Below, in pieces: positions 1-10,087 of a stretch of 64,000 nt of DNA; positions within the stretch are counted from its first letter, which is position 1; every line of letters starts with the position of its first letter. The position numbers and the translations under genes are program-made. The notes beneath the pieces were generated by a model. The model saw nothing but the letters and a program-made list of their open reading frames with translations, did not search any database and was not told where the DNA came from. Source of the stretch: Sphingopyxis sp. TUF1 (GTDB lineage: Bacteria; Pseudomonadota; Alphaproteobacteria; Sphingomonadales; Sphingomonadaceae); contig NZ_CP144683.1 of the NCBI RefSeq assembly GCF_036687315.1, positions 3,232,001-3,296,000 of the forward strand, read 5' to 3'.

Positions 1-138
1 TTTGCGCTTGGCTATCCCATCTATGCCCTGGGGCTCGCCGGGCTGGCGGTGATCGTGCTGTGGCGGCACCGCGAGAATATCGCCCGCCTGCGCGCAGGGA
101 CCGAGCCGCGCGTCGGCGCCAAGAAAGAGCGCGCATGA
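1..138 (+). CDS. plsY: Glycerol-3-phosphate acyltransferase PlsY, C-terminal fragment
   Basis: Only the last 45 codons are present; the gene enters from the left edge. The visible end has a hydrophobic helix followed by a basic tail containing HRENIARLRAGTEP, which is typical of the C-terminus of PlsY, the membrane enzyme that acylates glycerol-3-phosphate from acyl-phosphate at the start of phospholipid synthesis. Its TGA overlaps the ATG of dprA (ATGA), so the two are translationally coupled; plsY-dprA adjacency is common in this group. The assignment rests on the tail motif alone. Confidence 0.75.
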   Translation, partial: FALGYPIYALGLAGLAVIVLWRHRENIARLRAGTEPRVGAKKERA

Positions 139-1217
139 CGCACTCCGAACGGCTGGCGCGGCTGCGGCTGATCCGCACCCCGCACGTCGGCCCGGTCAGC
201 TGGCACCAGCTGATGCAGCGCTTCGGATCTGGTGTAGCCGCACTCGAAGCGCTACCCGACCTAGTGCTGCGCGGTGGCGCGGGGAAAGCGCGGATCGCGC
301 CGACAGAAATCGCCGAACGCGAGATTGCGCGCGCCGCGGCGCTCGGCGCGCGCCATATCTTCAGCGACGAAGATGATTATTCGCCCCTGCTGCGCGAGGT
401 TGAGGGAGCGCCACCCGTTGTCGTCGTGCGGGGCGATACCGCCATGCTGCGCCGCCCGTGCATCGCGATCGTCGGCGCGCGCAATGCGTCGGCCATTGCC
501 TGCCGTTTCGCGCGCCAGCTCGCCGCCGACCTGGCGGGGCAGGGGGTGACCGTCGTCAGCGGCCTCGCGCGCGGGGTCGATACCGCGGCGCATATCGGCG
601 CGCTCGGCGGATCGACGGCGGGCGTCATCGCGAGCGGGATCGACATCGCCTTTCCACCCGAAAATGCCGCGCTTCAGGAAAAGATCGCGAGCGACCAGCT
701 GCTGATTGCCGAACAGCCGCCGGGCACCGAACCGTTCGCGCGCCATTTCCCCTCGCGCAACCGCATCATCGCCGGGCTCGCGCACGGCACGGTGGTGATC
801 GAAGCGGCGCCGAAATCGGGCTCGCTCATCACCGCGCGCCGCGCGGGCGACTATGGCCGCGAAGTGATGGCGGTGCCCGGTTCGCCGCTCGATCCGCGCG
901 CGCAGGGCTGCAACCAGCTGATCCGCGAAGGCGCGACACTGATCCAGACGATCGACGATGTGATCGAGGCCATCGGCCCGATCGACCGCCGCATGGTCCG
1001 CGAGCCGGTCCAGGCGTTCGTCGCGCCGCCGGTGGCCGAACCCGCCGACCGCGAGCGGCGCGCGCTGATTGATCTCCTCGGCCCGACGCCGGTGGCCGTC
1101 GATGAGCTGGTACGCCAGTCGGGGCAGGATGCTGCCTCCGTCCAGCTCGTGCTGCTCGAACTCGAACTCGCCGGGCGGGTCGAGCGTCATGCGGGAGCAA
1201 AAATCTCGCTATTGTGA
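135..1217 (+). CDS. dprA: DNA-processing protein DprA (Smf)
   Basis: 360-residue DprA/Smf, which binds incoming single-stranded DNA and loads RecA during natural transformation. The Rossmann-like core is recognisable from GLARGVDTAAH (about residue 143), FPSRNRIIAG (about 205) and the following GSLITARRAGDYGR and QGCNQLIREGA segments. The last 70 residues look like the winged-helix DprA C-terminal domain. I chose the ATG overlapping the plsY stop; an upstream in-frame start would only translate the plsY tail in another frame. Length is normal for the family. DprA alone does not show that the organism is competent. Confidence 0.93.
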   Translation: MTHSERLARLRLIRTPHVGPVSWHQLMQRFGSGVAALEALPDLVLRGGAGKARIAPTEIAEREIARAAALGARHIFSDEDDYSPLLREVEGAPPVVVVRGDTAMLRRPCIAIVGARNASAIACRFARQLAADLAGQGVTVVSGLARGVDTAAHIGALGGSTAGVIASGIDIAFPPENAALQEKIASDQLLIAEQPPGTEPFARHFPSRNRIIAGLAHGTVVIEAAPKSGSLITARRAGDYGREVMAVPGSPLDPRAQGCNQLIREGATLIQTIDDVIEAIGPIDRRMVREPVQAFVAPPVAEPADRERRALIDLLGPTPVAVDELVRQSGQDAASVQLVLLELELAGRVERHAGAKISLL

Positions 1218-1329
1218 GGCCCCGCACAGCGCGGCGCGCCGACCCGACTATCCATTCATCGCGGTTCAGCCACGGTTCAGCGGCCGAATCGCAGGCTGAT
1301 GATATGGTGTTACATGGATGGGGAGGTCG

Positions 1330-2871
1330 ATGATGCGAAGCCGTTTCCTGACAAGCGCTACCTTGGTCGCGGTGCTGGCGAGCGCACCCGCACCCGTCCC
1401 GCTCGCACTCGCGCAGCAAGCGCCCGAGCGCGGGCAAGGATATTGCCGCAACGCCGCCCCGTTGCCGCGGCTTGCGCCCGAGACGGCGGCGCAACAGCAG
1501 TCTGACCCGGGTTATAAGACCGAGGGGCGTGACGGACGCGGCCGCGCCGCGATGACGATGGCGGAGCCTCCGCCGCCCGCTCCGATGGCCCCGCCGCCGC
1601 TATCCTATGACAGCGCGGGAACAGTGTCGGAGGTCATGGTGACTGGATCGTGGGCTACAGCCGATGCCGCTCCGCCTGCCGCGACGTCACCGACCGAGGC
1701 GCGCATCCGGCCTCCGGTTCCGCCGCGCCCCTATCCGCAGCCGCAACCGCAATCGGGCATCCTGACTGCGGGTGAGCATGACGACCTGCTCAACCCCGAA
1801 CTTTATGCCGCCTATGTGAACCGCAATGGCAATCTGGGGCAGGAGGTGCGCGACCTGCCACGCGTCGACACGACGCGCGTCGTGACGGTGAAGGTCGCGG
1901 ACCGCAACGGCCAGCCGATCCCCTTCGCCGACGTGACCGTGACGTGCAGCGACGGCAACAGCATCACGATGGCGACGCACGCCGACGGGAGCGCCGCCTT
2001 CTTCCCCGGCCTCGACCGGTTGAGCGAACGGATCAGCGTGTCGGCGCGCCAAGCCGGACGCACCATCGCCGAGGCGCGACCCGTGCTCGTTTCCAGCGCG
2101 CCGGGCGGCCAGCTGGTCGGGCTGACCGCAAACCGCGCCGCGACGAAGGCAACCAAGCTCGACCTGATGCTCGTCGTCGATACGACGGGCAGCATGGGCG
2201 ACGAGATCCGCTATCTTCAGGCCGAAATGCGCTCGATCATCGGTGCGATCGCGGCGAAGCACCGCGATCTCGACATCCGCGTCGGCTTTGTATTCTACCG
2301 CGACCTCGGCGACGATTATGTGACGCGCACCATCGCGTTCGACCGCGACATCGGCCGCGTTCAGGGCGCGCTCGCGCGGCAGGACGCGAATGGCGGCGGC
2401 GACTATCCCGAGGCGATGGACCAGGCGCTGATCCGCGCCGTGGGGCAAGACTGGCGCGCGGACGCGGTAAAATCGCTGCTTCTGGTCGCCGACGCGCCGC
2501 CGCACGATGAGCAGTTCGGGCGGACGTGGCTCGCGGCGGAGGCCGCGCGGACCAAGCGCATCCACATCACGCCCGTGGCCGCGTCGGGCGTCGCCGACAA
2601 GGCCGAATATGCGATGCGCGCCATGGCCGCCGCAACCCAGTCGCGCTATTTGTTCCTGACCGACGACAGCGGCGTCGGCAATCCGCACGCGCCGCCGGCG
2701 ATCGACTGCTATCTCGTCACAAGCCTCGACGCGCTCGTGCGCCGCGTGATCGACGGCCAGATCAGCGGCCGCCGCATCGAGCCCGAAGATCAGGAAATCA
2801 TCCGCAGTGTTGGCCAATATGACGCCGGAAAATGCATCCTTCCCACCGATTTCAAATGGCAGGACGGCTAA
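1330..2871 (+). CDS. Secreted von Willebrand factor type A domain protein
   Basis: About 513 residues. The N-terminus has a signal peptide (basic MRSR, then a hydrophobic stretch ending near ALA). A proline-rich, low-complexity region of about 130 residues follows, then a segment resembling a carboxypeptidase-regulatory/Ig-like fold, then a VWA domain from about residue 276 with LMLVVDTTGSMGDE, a MIDAS metal site of the D-x-T-x-S type. VWA domains bind proteins or metal; the partner here is unknown. GGGGAGG at 1320-1326 precedes two ATGs (1330 and 1333), and 1333 has the better spacing. It lies alone between dprA and topA. Domain call firm, role unknown. Confidence 0.75.
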   Translation: MMRSRFLTSATLVAVLASAPAPVPLALAQQAPERGQGYCRNAAPLPRLAPETAAQQQSDPGYKTEGRDGRGRAAMTMAEPPPPAPMAPPPLSYDSAGTVSEVMVTGSWATADAAPPAATSPTEARIRPPVPPRPYPQPQPQSGILTAGEHDDLLNPELYAAYVNRNGNLGQEVRDLPRVDTTRVVTVKVADRNGQPIPFADVTVTCSDGNSITMATHADGSAAFFPGLDRLSERISVSARQAGRTIAEARPVLVSSAPGGQLVGLTANRAATKATKLDLMLVVDTTGSMGDEIRYLQAEMRSIIGAIAAKHRDLDIRVGFVFYRDLGDDYVTRTIAFDRDIGRVQGALARQDANGGGDYPEAMDQALIRAVGQDWRADAVKSLLLVADAPPHDEQFGRTWLAAEAARTKRIHITPVAASGVADKAEYAMRAMAAATQSRYLFLTDDSGVGNPHAPPAIDCYLVTSLDALVRRVIDGQISGRRIEPEDQEIIRSVGQYDAGKCILPTDFKWQDG

Positions 2872-2955
2872 GGAAAAATCCGGCTTGACGAAATAAAGCT
2901 ATCCCCGCCACCCTCGCGCGTACATGTGAGAGCCGGTGACGGGGATAGTTTTTTA

Positions 2956-5508
2956 ATGCAATTGGTAATTGTGGAATCGCCGGCCAAGGCGAAAACGATC
3001 GAGAAATATCTCGGTCGCGATTTCAAGGTTCTGGCCTCCTATGGTCACGTCCGCGATCTGCCGCCCAAGGACGGGTCGGTCGATCCCGACGACGGCTTTG
3101 CGATGCAGTGGCAGCTTTACCCCGACAAAGCGAAGCGGCTGAAGGAAATTTCGGACGCGGCGAAAGGCGCCGAACGCCTGATCCTCGCGACCGACCCTGA
3201 CCGCGAGGGCGAAGCGATCAGCTGGCATGTGCAGGAATTGCTGCGCAGCAAGAAGGCGCTGCCTGCGGCGGTCGACCGCGTGACGTTCAACGCGATCACC
3301 AAGCAGGCGGTGACCGATGCGATGGCGCACCCGCGCGAGCTCGACACCGATTTGATCGACGCGTATCGCGCCCGCCGCGCGCTCGACTATCTCGTCGGCT
3401 TCACGCTGTCGCCGGTGCTGTGGCGCAAGCTGCCGGGTGCCAAATCGGCGGGGCGCGTCCAGTCGGTCGCGCTGCGGCTGGTGGTCGAGCGTGAGCGCGA
3501 GATCGAGGCCTTTGTTGCGCAGCAATATTGGTCGGTGACCGGGCTGTTCGAGATGGGCGGCACGCCGTTCAAGGCACGGCTGTCACGCTGGAAAGGCGAC
3601 AAGATCGAGCGGCTGACGATCGGCACCGAAGCCGACGCGCGCGCCGCCGAGGCCGACGTAAAGGCGGGCCATTTCACCGTCGATACGGTCGAAACCAAGC
3701 CGCTGACCCGCAACCCGCCCCCGCCCTTCACTACCTCGACCCTCCAACAGGAAGCCGCGCGCAAGCTCGGCTTTTCGGCGAGCCACACGATGCGCATCGC
3801 GCAGGCGCTCTACGAGGATGGCGCGATCACCTACATGCGGACCGACGGCGTCCAGATGGACCACAGCGCGATCAGCGCCGCCCGCAAAGCCATCGCGACG
3901 CGCTACGACGGCGGCTATGTCCCCGATCAGCCGCGGCAATATCAGACCAAGGCGAAAAATGCGCAGGAAGCGCATGAAGCGATCCGTCCCACCGATTTTT
4001 CGAAAGACAAGGCGGGCAGCGGCGACCACGCGCGGCTCTACGACCTGATTTGGAAGCGCGCGCTGGCGAGCCAGATGGCCTCGGCACGACTCGAACGCAC
4101 CAGCGTCGACCTGTCCGACGGCACCGGCAAGACGGTGCTACGCGCGACCGGGCAGGTGGTGAAATTCCCTGGCTTCCTTGCGCTCTATGACGAAGGCCGC
4201 GACGATAGTGCGGACGACGACGATGCGCGCCTGTTGCCCGCGATGGCAAAGGGCGATGCCCCTGCCAAGACTGGGGTCGAGGTCGAAAGCCACGAGACGC
4301 AGCCACCGCCGCGCTATTCGGAAGCGAGCCTCGTCAAGAAGATGGAGGAGCTCGGCATCGGACGCCCGTCGACCTATGCCTCGATCCTGCAGGTGCTGAA
4401 GGACCGCGCCTATGTGACGGTCGAGAAGAACCGCTTCATTCCCGAAGAGAGCGGGCGATTGCTCACGGCGTTCCTCGAGCGCTTTTTCGAACGCTATGTC
4501 GGCTATGATTTCACCGCGGGGCTCGAGGAAGAGCTTGACGATGTGTCGGGCGGCCGCGCGCAGTGGCAGGCGGTGCTCGAACGCTTCTGGCGGGATTTCA
4601 AGCCGCGCACCGGCGAGGTGATGGAGCAGAAGCCGTCGGAGATTACCGCGGCGCTCAACGAATTCCTCGGTCCCTATCTCTTCCCCGACAAGGGCGACGG
4701 CAGCGATCCCAGGCTCTGCCCCAATTGCGGCACCGGGCGCCTCGCGCTGCGTGGCGGCAAATTCGGGCCGTTCATCGCGTGCAGCAACTACCCCGACTGC
4801 AAATTCACGCGCAAATTCGCGCAGCCGGGCGGCGGCGATGCGGGCGATACCGGCCCCGAAACGATGGGAACCGACCCCGACAGCGGGCTGGAAGTGACGA
4901 AGCGCAGCGGGCGCTTCGGCCCCTATATCCAGCTGGGCGACGGCAAGGAGGCGAAGCGCTCGTCGATCCCCAAGGATATTCCGATGGAGGATTTCGACCT
5001 CGACTATGCTCTCCGGCTTTTGAGCCTGCCGCGCGAAGTCGGGGTGCATCCCGAAAGCGGCAAGCCGATCATGGCCGGGCTGGGACGCTATGGCCCCTAT
5101 CTGCTTCACGACGGCAAATATGCCAAGCTGACGGGGACCGCCGAAATCTTCGACATCGGCATGAACGCCGCGGTCGTTCGCATCGCCGAAGCCGCTGCGG
5201 GCGGCGGGCGCGGGCGGGCCAAGGCCGAACCGCTCAACACCTTCGGCCCGCACCCGACGAGCGGGGGCGAGATGAAGCTGATGGAGGGGCGCTTCGGTCC
5301 CTATGTCACCGACGGTACGACCAACGCGACCTTGCCCAAGACCGCCGACCCGGCGACGCTGACGCTCGAAGAGGCCATCGCACTGATCGACGCGCGCGCG
5401 GCGAAGGGTCCCGCGAAGGGCAAGAAAAAGGTGGCGCCGAAAAAGAAGGCGCCTGCGAAGAAGGCAGCCGCGAAGAAGGCTTCGGCAACGAAGAAGGCGG
5501 AGGCGTAA
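2956..5508 (+). CDS. topA: DNA topoisomerase I
   Basis: 850-residue type IA topoisomerase that relaxes negative supercoils by a transient 5'-phosphotyrosine break. It opens with the TOPRIM domain (VIVESPAKAKTIEKYLG; acidic DPDREGE near residue 80). The catalytic tyrosine is Y293 in GAITYMRTDG. One Cys4 zinc ribbon lies near residues 588-615, followed by several cysteine-less repeats of the same fold (RFGPYI, RYGPYL, RFGPYV). The tail is rich in Lys/Ala/Pro and probably binds nucleic acid. The start is the ATG that begins with the conserved MQLVIVESPAK; an in-frame codon 30 bases upstream is less likely. A convergent repeat hairpin lies downstream. Confidence 0.97.
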   Translation: MQLVIVESPAKAKTIEKYLGRDFKVLASYGHVRDLPPKDGSVDPDDGFAMQWQLYPDKAKRLKEISDAAKGAERLILATDPDREGEAISWHVQELLRSKKALPAAVDRVTFNAITKQAVTDAMAHPRELDTDLIDAYRARRALDYLVGFTLSPVLWRKLPGAKSAGRVQSVALRLVVEREREIEAFVAQQYWSVTGLFEMGGTPFKARLSRWKGDKIERLTIGTEADARAAEADVKAGHFTVDTVETKPLTRNPPPPFTTSTLQQEAARKLGFSASHTMRIAQALYEDGAITYMRTDGVQMDHSAISAARKAIATRYDGGYVPDQPRQYQTKAKNAQEAHEAIRPTDFSKDKAGSGDHARLYDLIWKRALASQMASARLERTSVDLSDGTGKTVLRATGQVVKFPGFLALYDEGRDDSADDDDARLLPAMAKGDAPAKTGVEVESHETQPPPRYSEASLVKKMEELGIGRPSTYASILQVLKDRAYVTVEKNRFIPEESGRLLTAFLERFFERYVGYDFTAGLEEELDDVSGGRAQWQAVLERFWRDFKPRTGEVMEQKPSEITAALNEFLGPYLFPDKGDGSDPRLCPNCGTGRLALRGGKFGPFIACSNYPDCKFTRKFAQPGGGDAGDTGPETMGTDPDSGLEVTKRSGRFGPYIQLGDGKEAKRSSIPKDIPMEDFDLDYALRLLSLPREVGVHPESGKPIMAGLGRYGPYLLHDGKYAKLTGTAEIFDIGMNAAVVRIAEAAAGGGRGRAKAEPLNTFGPHPTSGGEMKLMEGRFGPYVTDGTTNATLPKTADPATLTLEEAIALIDARAAKGPAKGKKKVAPKKKAPAKKAAAKKASATKKAEA

Positions 5509-5590
5509 GCGGCAGTCTCAATCCCTCGGGCCAAAAGGGTGTCAGCTACAGAAAACGACCGGTTGCGGTCATAGCGTAAATCTAAAAACC

Positions 5591-5671
5591 TTGTCATTCC
5601 CGCGAAAGCGGGAACCCAGAGCGGGCTTCAGCTGACCCCTCGCTGGGTTCCCGCTTTCGCGGGAATGACAA
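5591..5671. repeat. Palindromic repeat, family C (core CATTCCCGCGAAAGCGGGAA)
   Basis: Arms of about 29 bases, starting TTGTCATTCCCGCG and ending CGCGGGAATGACAA, are perfect inverted copies around a short spacer; a nested CCCGCGAAAGCGGG hairpin lies inside each arm. This type is scattered between genes in many proteobacteria. Placed between convergent topA and era, its RNA would fold strongly in both directions and may act as a bidirectional terminator. Confidence 0.8.
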
Positions 5672-5857
5672 AAGGAGGACGTCCGCTTCCGACCCCAAAG
5701 CAGACGCTCAAGAAAACGCTGTCCTACATGCGCGGGCTGTGCCAGCCTACATCCGGCTCTTTCAATATGTGGACAAAAGCGATGCCTGCTTGCCTTGTGG
5801 GTTTGCAGGAACCGGCCGCGGCTATCCGACGGAAGCCGCAGATCGGCGGCCGCACTG

Positions 5858-5943
5858 GGCTGACTTTTCCTGACCTTTGGAATGGCGGTGCGGTTGCCGC
5901 GCAATTTGGGAGCCGCGCAAGGCTGACCTTTACTGACTTTTGG
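5858..5943. repeat. Pair of 23-base direct repeats, 63 bases apart
   Basis: 5858-5880 and 5921-5943 share the pattern GGCTGAC-TTT-CTGAC-TTTGG with 3 mismatches. The period of 63 bases is about six helical turns. They lie just beyond the era stop codon. Function unknown. Confidence 0.6.
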
Positions 5944-5983
5944 AAGCGTTGCGCGCCTCAGCAGGTCGAGCGCAACGTCGGCC

Positions 5984-6877
5984 TCAATCCACCCAATCGA
6001 GCCCCATGTCGCGATAAACGGTGCGATCTTCGTCCCAATTCGCCTTGACCTTGACGTGCAGGAACAGGTGAACCTTGCGCCCCAATAGCTCGGACAGTTC
6101 CGCGCGCGCCTTGCTCCCGATGTCCTTGACCCGCTCGCCCTTGTGGCCGAGGATGATCGCGCGCTGATTGTCGCGGGCGACGAGGATCTGCTGGTGGATT
6201 TCGGCGCTGCCGTCGGCGCGCGTCGTGAATTTCTCGGTCTCGACGGTCGACTGGTACGGCAGCTCCTCATGGAGCTGGCGGTAGAGCTGCTCACGCGTGA
6301 TTTCGGCGGCAAGCATCCGTTCGGGGGCGTCGCTCACCTCGTCTTCGGGGAAATGCCACGGCCCCTCGGGCATCAGCTTCGCCAGATGCGCCTTGAGTTC
6401 GGGGACGCCATCGCCGGTGCTTGCCGAAATGAAGAAGGTTTCGTCAAAGACCACGCACTCGTTAAGCTGCGTCGCGATCGTCAGCAGCTTGTCCTTCCGG
6501 GTCAGGTCGACCTTGTTCAGCACGAGAAATTTCTTCTCTGGGCGGTTCGCGACGCCTTCCAGGACGCGCTCGACGCGGCCCGTCAGCTTGGCGGCGGCAT
6601 CGACCATGACGAGGATCGCCTCGGCCTGTTCCAGGCTGTTCCACGCCGCGGCGACCATCGCGCGGTCGAGCCGGCGCGTCGGCGCGAAGATACCCGGCGT
6701 GTCGATCAGCACGATCTGCGCCTCGCCCTCCATCGCGATGCCCATCAGTCTTGTGCGCGTCGTCTGCGCTTTGGGGCTGACGATTGCGACCTTCTGGCCA
6801 ACGAGCGCGTTGACGATCGTCGATTTGCCCGCATTGGGCGCGCCGACGACGGCGACGAAGCCGCAGCGGTGGGTCAT
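5984..6877 (-). CDS. era: GTPase Era
   Basis: 297-residue Ras-like GTPase that binds 16S rRNA and helps 30S subunit maturation. G1 is GAPNAGKST near the N-terminus, G3 is DTPG, G4 is NKVD, and the C-terminal third carries a KH domain ([20 protein letters not shown]). The ATG overlaps the rnc stop (ATGA), so it is the last gene of the lepB-rnc-era operon, the usual arrangement in proteobacteria. Confidence 0.97.
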   Translation of the reverse strand: MTHRCGFVAVVGAPNAGKSTIVNALVGQKVAIVSPKAQTTRTRLMGIAMEGEAQIVLIDTPGIFAPTRRLDRAMVAAAWNSLEQAEAILVMVDAAAKLTGRVERVLEGVANRPEKKFLVLNKVDLTRKDKLLTIATQLNECVVFDETFFISASTGDGVPELKAHLAKLMPEGPWHFPEDEVSDAPERMLAAEITREQLYRQLHEELPYQSTVETEKFTTRADGSAEIHQQILVARDNQRAIILGHKGERVKDIGSKARAELSELLGRKVHLFLHVKVKANWDEDRTVYRDMGLDWVD

Positions 6878-7554
6878 TTTTCCTGTCCTTCGAGTTCGGC
6901 GAGCAGCGCCGCCGCCGCGGCTTTTTCGGCCGCCTGTTTCGATGCACCGTCGGCTTCGGCGCGCGCGAGCTTGCCGATGCTCACCGCGATCCGAAACCGC
7001 GGGGCGTGGTCGGGGCCTTCGCGCGACACGATCTCATATTCGGGCGGGCGGCGGCCGCGCGCAAGCGCCCATTCTTGAAGCGCCGCCTTCGGGTGCTTCG
7101 GCGCCGCCTGTTGCCCGTCGATCATCGCGCCCCACTCGGCGAGGATGAAGGCGCGTGCCGCATCGATGCCCCGGTCGAGGTACAGCGCCCCGATCAGCGC
7201 CTCGATCGCGTCGGCGGCGATATTGTCACTGTAGCGGCCGCCGTCGTTCCGTGCCTGCGCTCCAAAACGGATCAGCGACGGCAGATCGAGCCGCTGCGCA
7301 ATCGCCGCGCAGGTCGCGCCCGATGCCAGCACGTGCAGCCGCGACGACATCTCCCCCTCGCTCGCCGCAGGGAAGCGCGTGTAGAGTTCGGACGCAATCA
7401 CGAGCCCGAGCACACGATCGCCCAGAAACTCCAGCCGCTGATAATCGGCGCGCCCGGTGCTGCCATGTGTCAGTGCAAGATCGTAGAGCGTCAGGTCATC
7501 CGGGGCGCAGCCGATGATGTCGGCGAGCGCCCCGCTATTCAGCGGATCGCTCAA
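6874..7554 (-). CDS. rnc: Ribonuclease III
   Basis: 226-residue double-strand-specific endoribonuclease that processes rRNA and regulatory RNAs. The nuclease domain has the signature [11 protein letters not shown] (most enzymes have DSVLG) and the second acidic motif [13 protein letters not shown]; the C-terminal part is a dsRNA-binding domain with the basic KQAAEKAAA helix. The upstream frame has no good ATG. I chose TTG at 7554, which overlaps the lepB TGA as TTGA, because the protein then has the usual length and begins directly before the first nuclease helix. Confidence 0.95.
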   Translation of the reverse strand: MSDPLNSGALADIIGCAPDDLTLYDLALTHGSTGRADYQRLEFLGDRVLGLVIASELYTRFPAASEGEMSSRLHVLASGATCAAIAQRLDLPSLIRFGAQARNDGGRYSDNIAADAIEALIGALYLDRGIDAARAFILAEWGAMIDGQQAAPKHPKAALQEWALARGRRPPEYEIVSREGPDHAPRFRIAVSIGKLARAEADGASKQAAEKAAAAALLAELEGQEK

Positions 7555-8432
7555 AAACCGTCCCCGATGCGGTCCCAGCGCGCCGCCGTGAACCAGCTGA
7601 TCGGGTTGATCCAGCTTGCCGAGCCGTCGGTCGAGAACATGCCGACGAGCGCGTGGCCGACTAGATTCTCTTCGGGAACCAGGCCGATGCCCTGATTTTC
7701 CATCGCCGGAAAGCGGCTGTCGGCGCTGCGGTCGCGGTTGTCGCCCATCAGGAACAAATGACCCTCGGGCACGACGACGAGCGGCGTATTGTCTTCGGCG
7801 ATCGTCGTGATGTCGAGGATCGCATAGCTTTTGCCGTTCGGCAGCGTCTCGCGATATTGCGGATACCGGCATTGGCGCTGGCCGTCGGACCCAACCTCCT
7901 CAAACTCCATCGCATAGCAGGGCAGCGTGCCCGTCGCGCGCGACGCCTCGACCATGTTTGGCGTGACCGGGATCACGAAGTCGGGCATCGCCTCACGCTG
8001 AAGCGGCTTGCCGTTCAACCAGACGATGCCGTCGCGTACCTGCACGCTGTCGCCGGGCAGGCCGATGACGCGCTTGATATAATCATTGTCGGCGGCGGGC
8101 GGCGCCTTGAAAACCACGACATCGCCGCGTTCGGGCGTGCGCGGGAAAATCCGGCCTGGAATCAACGGCAAGCTGAACGGCAGGCTGTATTTCGAATAGC
8201 CATAGGCCATCTTGTTCACGAGCAGATAGTCGCCGATGAGTAGCCGCGGCTGCATCGATTCCGACGGAATGTTGAAGGGCGACAGGAAAAAGCTGCGGAA
8301 CACCAGCACCGCGATGGCGAGGAGCGCGAGGAAGCGGACGGTATCGACCGCCTCTTCTTTCGCCGACACGGGCGCGGGCGTCGGAGCGGACGATGAGGGC
8401 GATTTATCGGCGGTAAAGCTGGCTTCGGTCAT
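7551..8432 (-). CDS. lepB: Signal peptidase I
   Basis: 293-residue membrane-anchored serine protease that removes signal peptides from exported proteins. An N-terminal cytoplasmic tail of about 30 residues precedes one membrane helix. The catalytic serine is S59 in IPSESM and the general-base lysine lies in [20 protein letters not shown] is the conserved box E. I started at the ATG beginning MTEASF, which has a nearby GAG-type ribosome site; an in-frame ATG 36 bases upstream has none. First gene of lepB-rnc-era. Confidence 0.95.
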   Translation of the reverse strand: MTEASFTADKSPSSSAPTPAPVSAKEEAVDTVRFLALLAIAVLVFRSFFLSPFNIPSESMQPRLLIGDYLLVNKMAYGYSKYSLPFSLPLIPGRIFPRTPERGDVVVFKAPPAADNDYIKRVIGLPGDSVQVRDGIVWLNGKPLQREAMPDFVIPVTPNMVEASRATGTLPCYAMEFEEVGSDGQRQCRYPQYRETLPNGKSYAILDITTIAEDNTPLVVVPEGHLFLMGDNRDRSADSRFPAMENQGIGLVPEENLVGHALVGMFSTDGSASWINPISWFTAARWDRIGDGF

Positions 8433-8575
8433 GTCTCGGCATTGGCGATGAATAGGATGCCACGTCAAGCAAATATCGGCGGATCACGCTGGCGCGCCGC
8501 GGGCAGCGGGCTTAGAGAAGGGGCGACATCTCACCCCGGTTCGCTCCAAACGAACGGAAAACCAAGGACGCTGTT

Positions 8576-10081
8576 ATGCCCACCGCTTCCGACGCCTGGC
8601 AGGCCCTTGCCGGCTGGCAACCGCAGAAGCTGACCGACCTGGTCGCCGCCGATCCCCAGGCGCGTTTGCAGGCGCTGGTCCGCAATGTCGCCGACATCCG
8701 CTTCGACTTTGCCAAGACGCACCTCGACGATGCCGCGATCGCGATCCTCTCCGACCTTGCCGATGCGCAGGATTTCGGCGGGCGGCGCAAGACACTCTTT
8801 TCGGGCGGCATTGCCAATCCGACCGAAAACCGCGCCGCCGAGCATAGCGCCGAGCGTGGCGACGGCGCGCCCGAGTCGGTCCACGTCGCGCAAGCGCTGC
8901 ATCAAAGAATGCGGATGATGATCGACGCGATCGAGGCAGGGGCGTTCGGCGAGATCCGCCACCTTTTGCACATTGGCATCGGCGGGTCGGCGCTCGGCCC
9001 CGACCTGCTCGTCGATGCGCTCGGCCGCCACAGCGACCGCTATGACGTTGCGGTCGTCTCGAACGTCGATGGCGCCGCGCTTGACGAAGCCTTTGCGAAG
9101 TTCAGCCCCGAACATACGCTGGTTGCCGTTGCGTCCAAGACTTTCACCACCACCGAAACCCTGCTCAATGCCAATTCGGCGCTGCAATGGCTGGACGAGG
9201 CGGGCGTGGCCGACCCACTCGGCCGTTTCATCGCGCTGACCGCCATGCCCGACCGTGCGATCGAATGGGGGATCGACGAAACGCGCATCCTGCCGTTCAG
9301 CGAGACGGTCGGCGGGCGCTATTCGCTCTGGTCGTCGATCGGCTTTCCCGCCGCGCTTGCGCTGGGCTGGGATGCCTTTGCCGATCTGCTCGAGGGCGCG
9401 GCCGAAATGGATCGCCATTTCCGCCTCGCCGACGGCGCCGACAATATCTGCCTGCTCGCCGCTTTCGCCGACCAGATCTATGCCAATCGCCTCGAATGTC
9501 AGACGCGTGCAGTATTCGCTTATGACGAGCGGTTGCGGCTGCTTCCCGACTATCTGCAACAGCTCGAAATGGAATCGAACGGCAAGGCGGTGACGCTGGA
9601 CGGCGAACCGCTTGCGCAGCAAAGCGCGCCGATCACCTGGGGCGGCGTCGGCACCGATGCGCAGCACGCGGTGTTCCAGCTGCTCCATCAGGGCACGCAT
9701 CGGGTGCCGGTCGAGTTCGTCGTCGCACGCGAGCCCGACCATCTGCTCGACGACGCGCACCACGAGACGCTCGTCGCCAATTGCATCGCGCAGGGCGCGG
9801 CGCTGATGACCGGGCGGGCGAGCGAGGACGGCGCGCGCGCCTATCCCGGCGACCGGCCCTCGACGACGATCCTGCTCGATCAGGTCAGTCCGCGCAGCCT
9901 GGGTGCGCTAATCGCCTTTTACGAACATCGCGTCTTTGCCAATGCCGTGCTGCTCGGCATCAACCCGTTCGACCAGTTCGGTGTCGAGCTGGGCAAGGAG
10001 ATGGCGAAGGGGCTTGCCGAAGGGACGATCGACTTCGATCCGGCGACGCAGGCGTTGTTAAAGGCAGCGCTCGGCGATTAG
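8576..10081 (+). CDS. pgi: Glucose-6-phosphate isomerase
   Basis: 501-residue enzyme interconverting glucose-6-phosphate and fructose-6-phosphate. Visible family features are the phosphate-binding HIGIGGSALGPDL, GGRYSLWSSIGFP and the C-terminal signature GINPFDQFGVELGKEMA. The AAGGA before the ATG fits. It stands alone, with repeat family A downstream. In sphingomonads sugars usually go through the Entner-Doudoroff route, so Pgi here probably serves mainly gluconeogenesis and cycling; that is general knowledge, not seen in the sequence. Confidence 0.96.
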   Translation: MPTASDAWQALAGWQPQKLTDLVAADPQARLQALVRNVADIRFDFAKTHLDDAAIAILSDLADAQDFGGRRKTLFSGGIANPTENRAAEHSAERGDGAPESVHVAQALHQRMRMMIDAIEAGAFGEIRHLLHIGIGGSALGPDLLVDALGRHSDRYDVAVVSNVDGAALDEAFAKFSPEHTLVAVASKTFTTTETLLNANSALQWLDEAGVADPLGRFIALTAMPDRAIEWGIDETRILPFSETVGGRYSLWSSIGFPAALALGWDAFADLLEGAAEMDRHFRLADGADNICLLAAFADQIYANRLECQTRAVFAYDERLRLLPDYLQQLEMESNGKAVTLDGEPLAQQSAPITWGGVGTDAQHAVFQLLHQGTHRVPVEFVVAREPDHLLDDAHHETLVANCIAQGAALMTGRASEDGARAYPGDRPSTTILLDQVSPRSLGALIAFYEHRVFANAVLLGINPFDQFGVELGKEMAKGLAEGTIDFDPATQALLKAALGD

Positions 10082-10087
10082 AGCGTT

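Larger units (their letters stand above)
5509..5983. other. Gene-free gap between topA and era (475 bases)
   Basis: The convergent ends of topA and era flank this stretch. It holds a long perfect-arm palindrome (5591-5671), an imperfect inverted pair with the core GTCCGCTT/AAGCAGAC (about 5682-5710), and two near-identical 23-base direct copies at 5858-5880 and 5921-5943. Open frames through it have no convincing start, no Shine-Dalgarno and no recognisable protein. It looks like accumulated repeat remnants. Confidence 0.7.

Noticed and set aside
2881-2955. Promoter for topA from TTGACG at about 2884
   Set aside because: A -35-like TTGACG is present but no acceptable -10 follows at 16-18 bases, so I did not list it.
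5665-6048. Plus-strand frame of 127 codons in the topA-era gap
   Set aside because: It starts inside the repeat hairpin, has low-complexity product without a family and overlaps the end of era.
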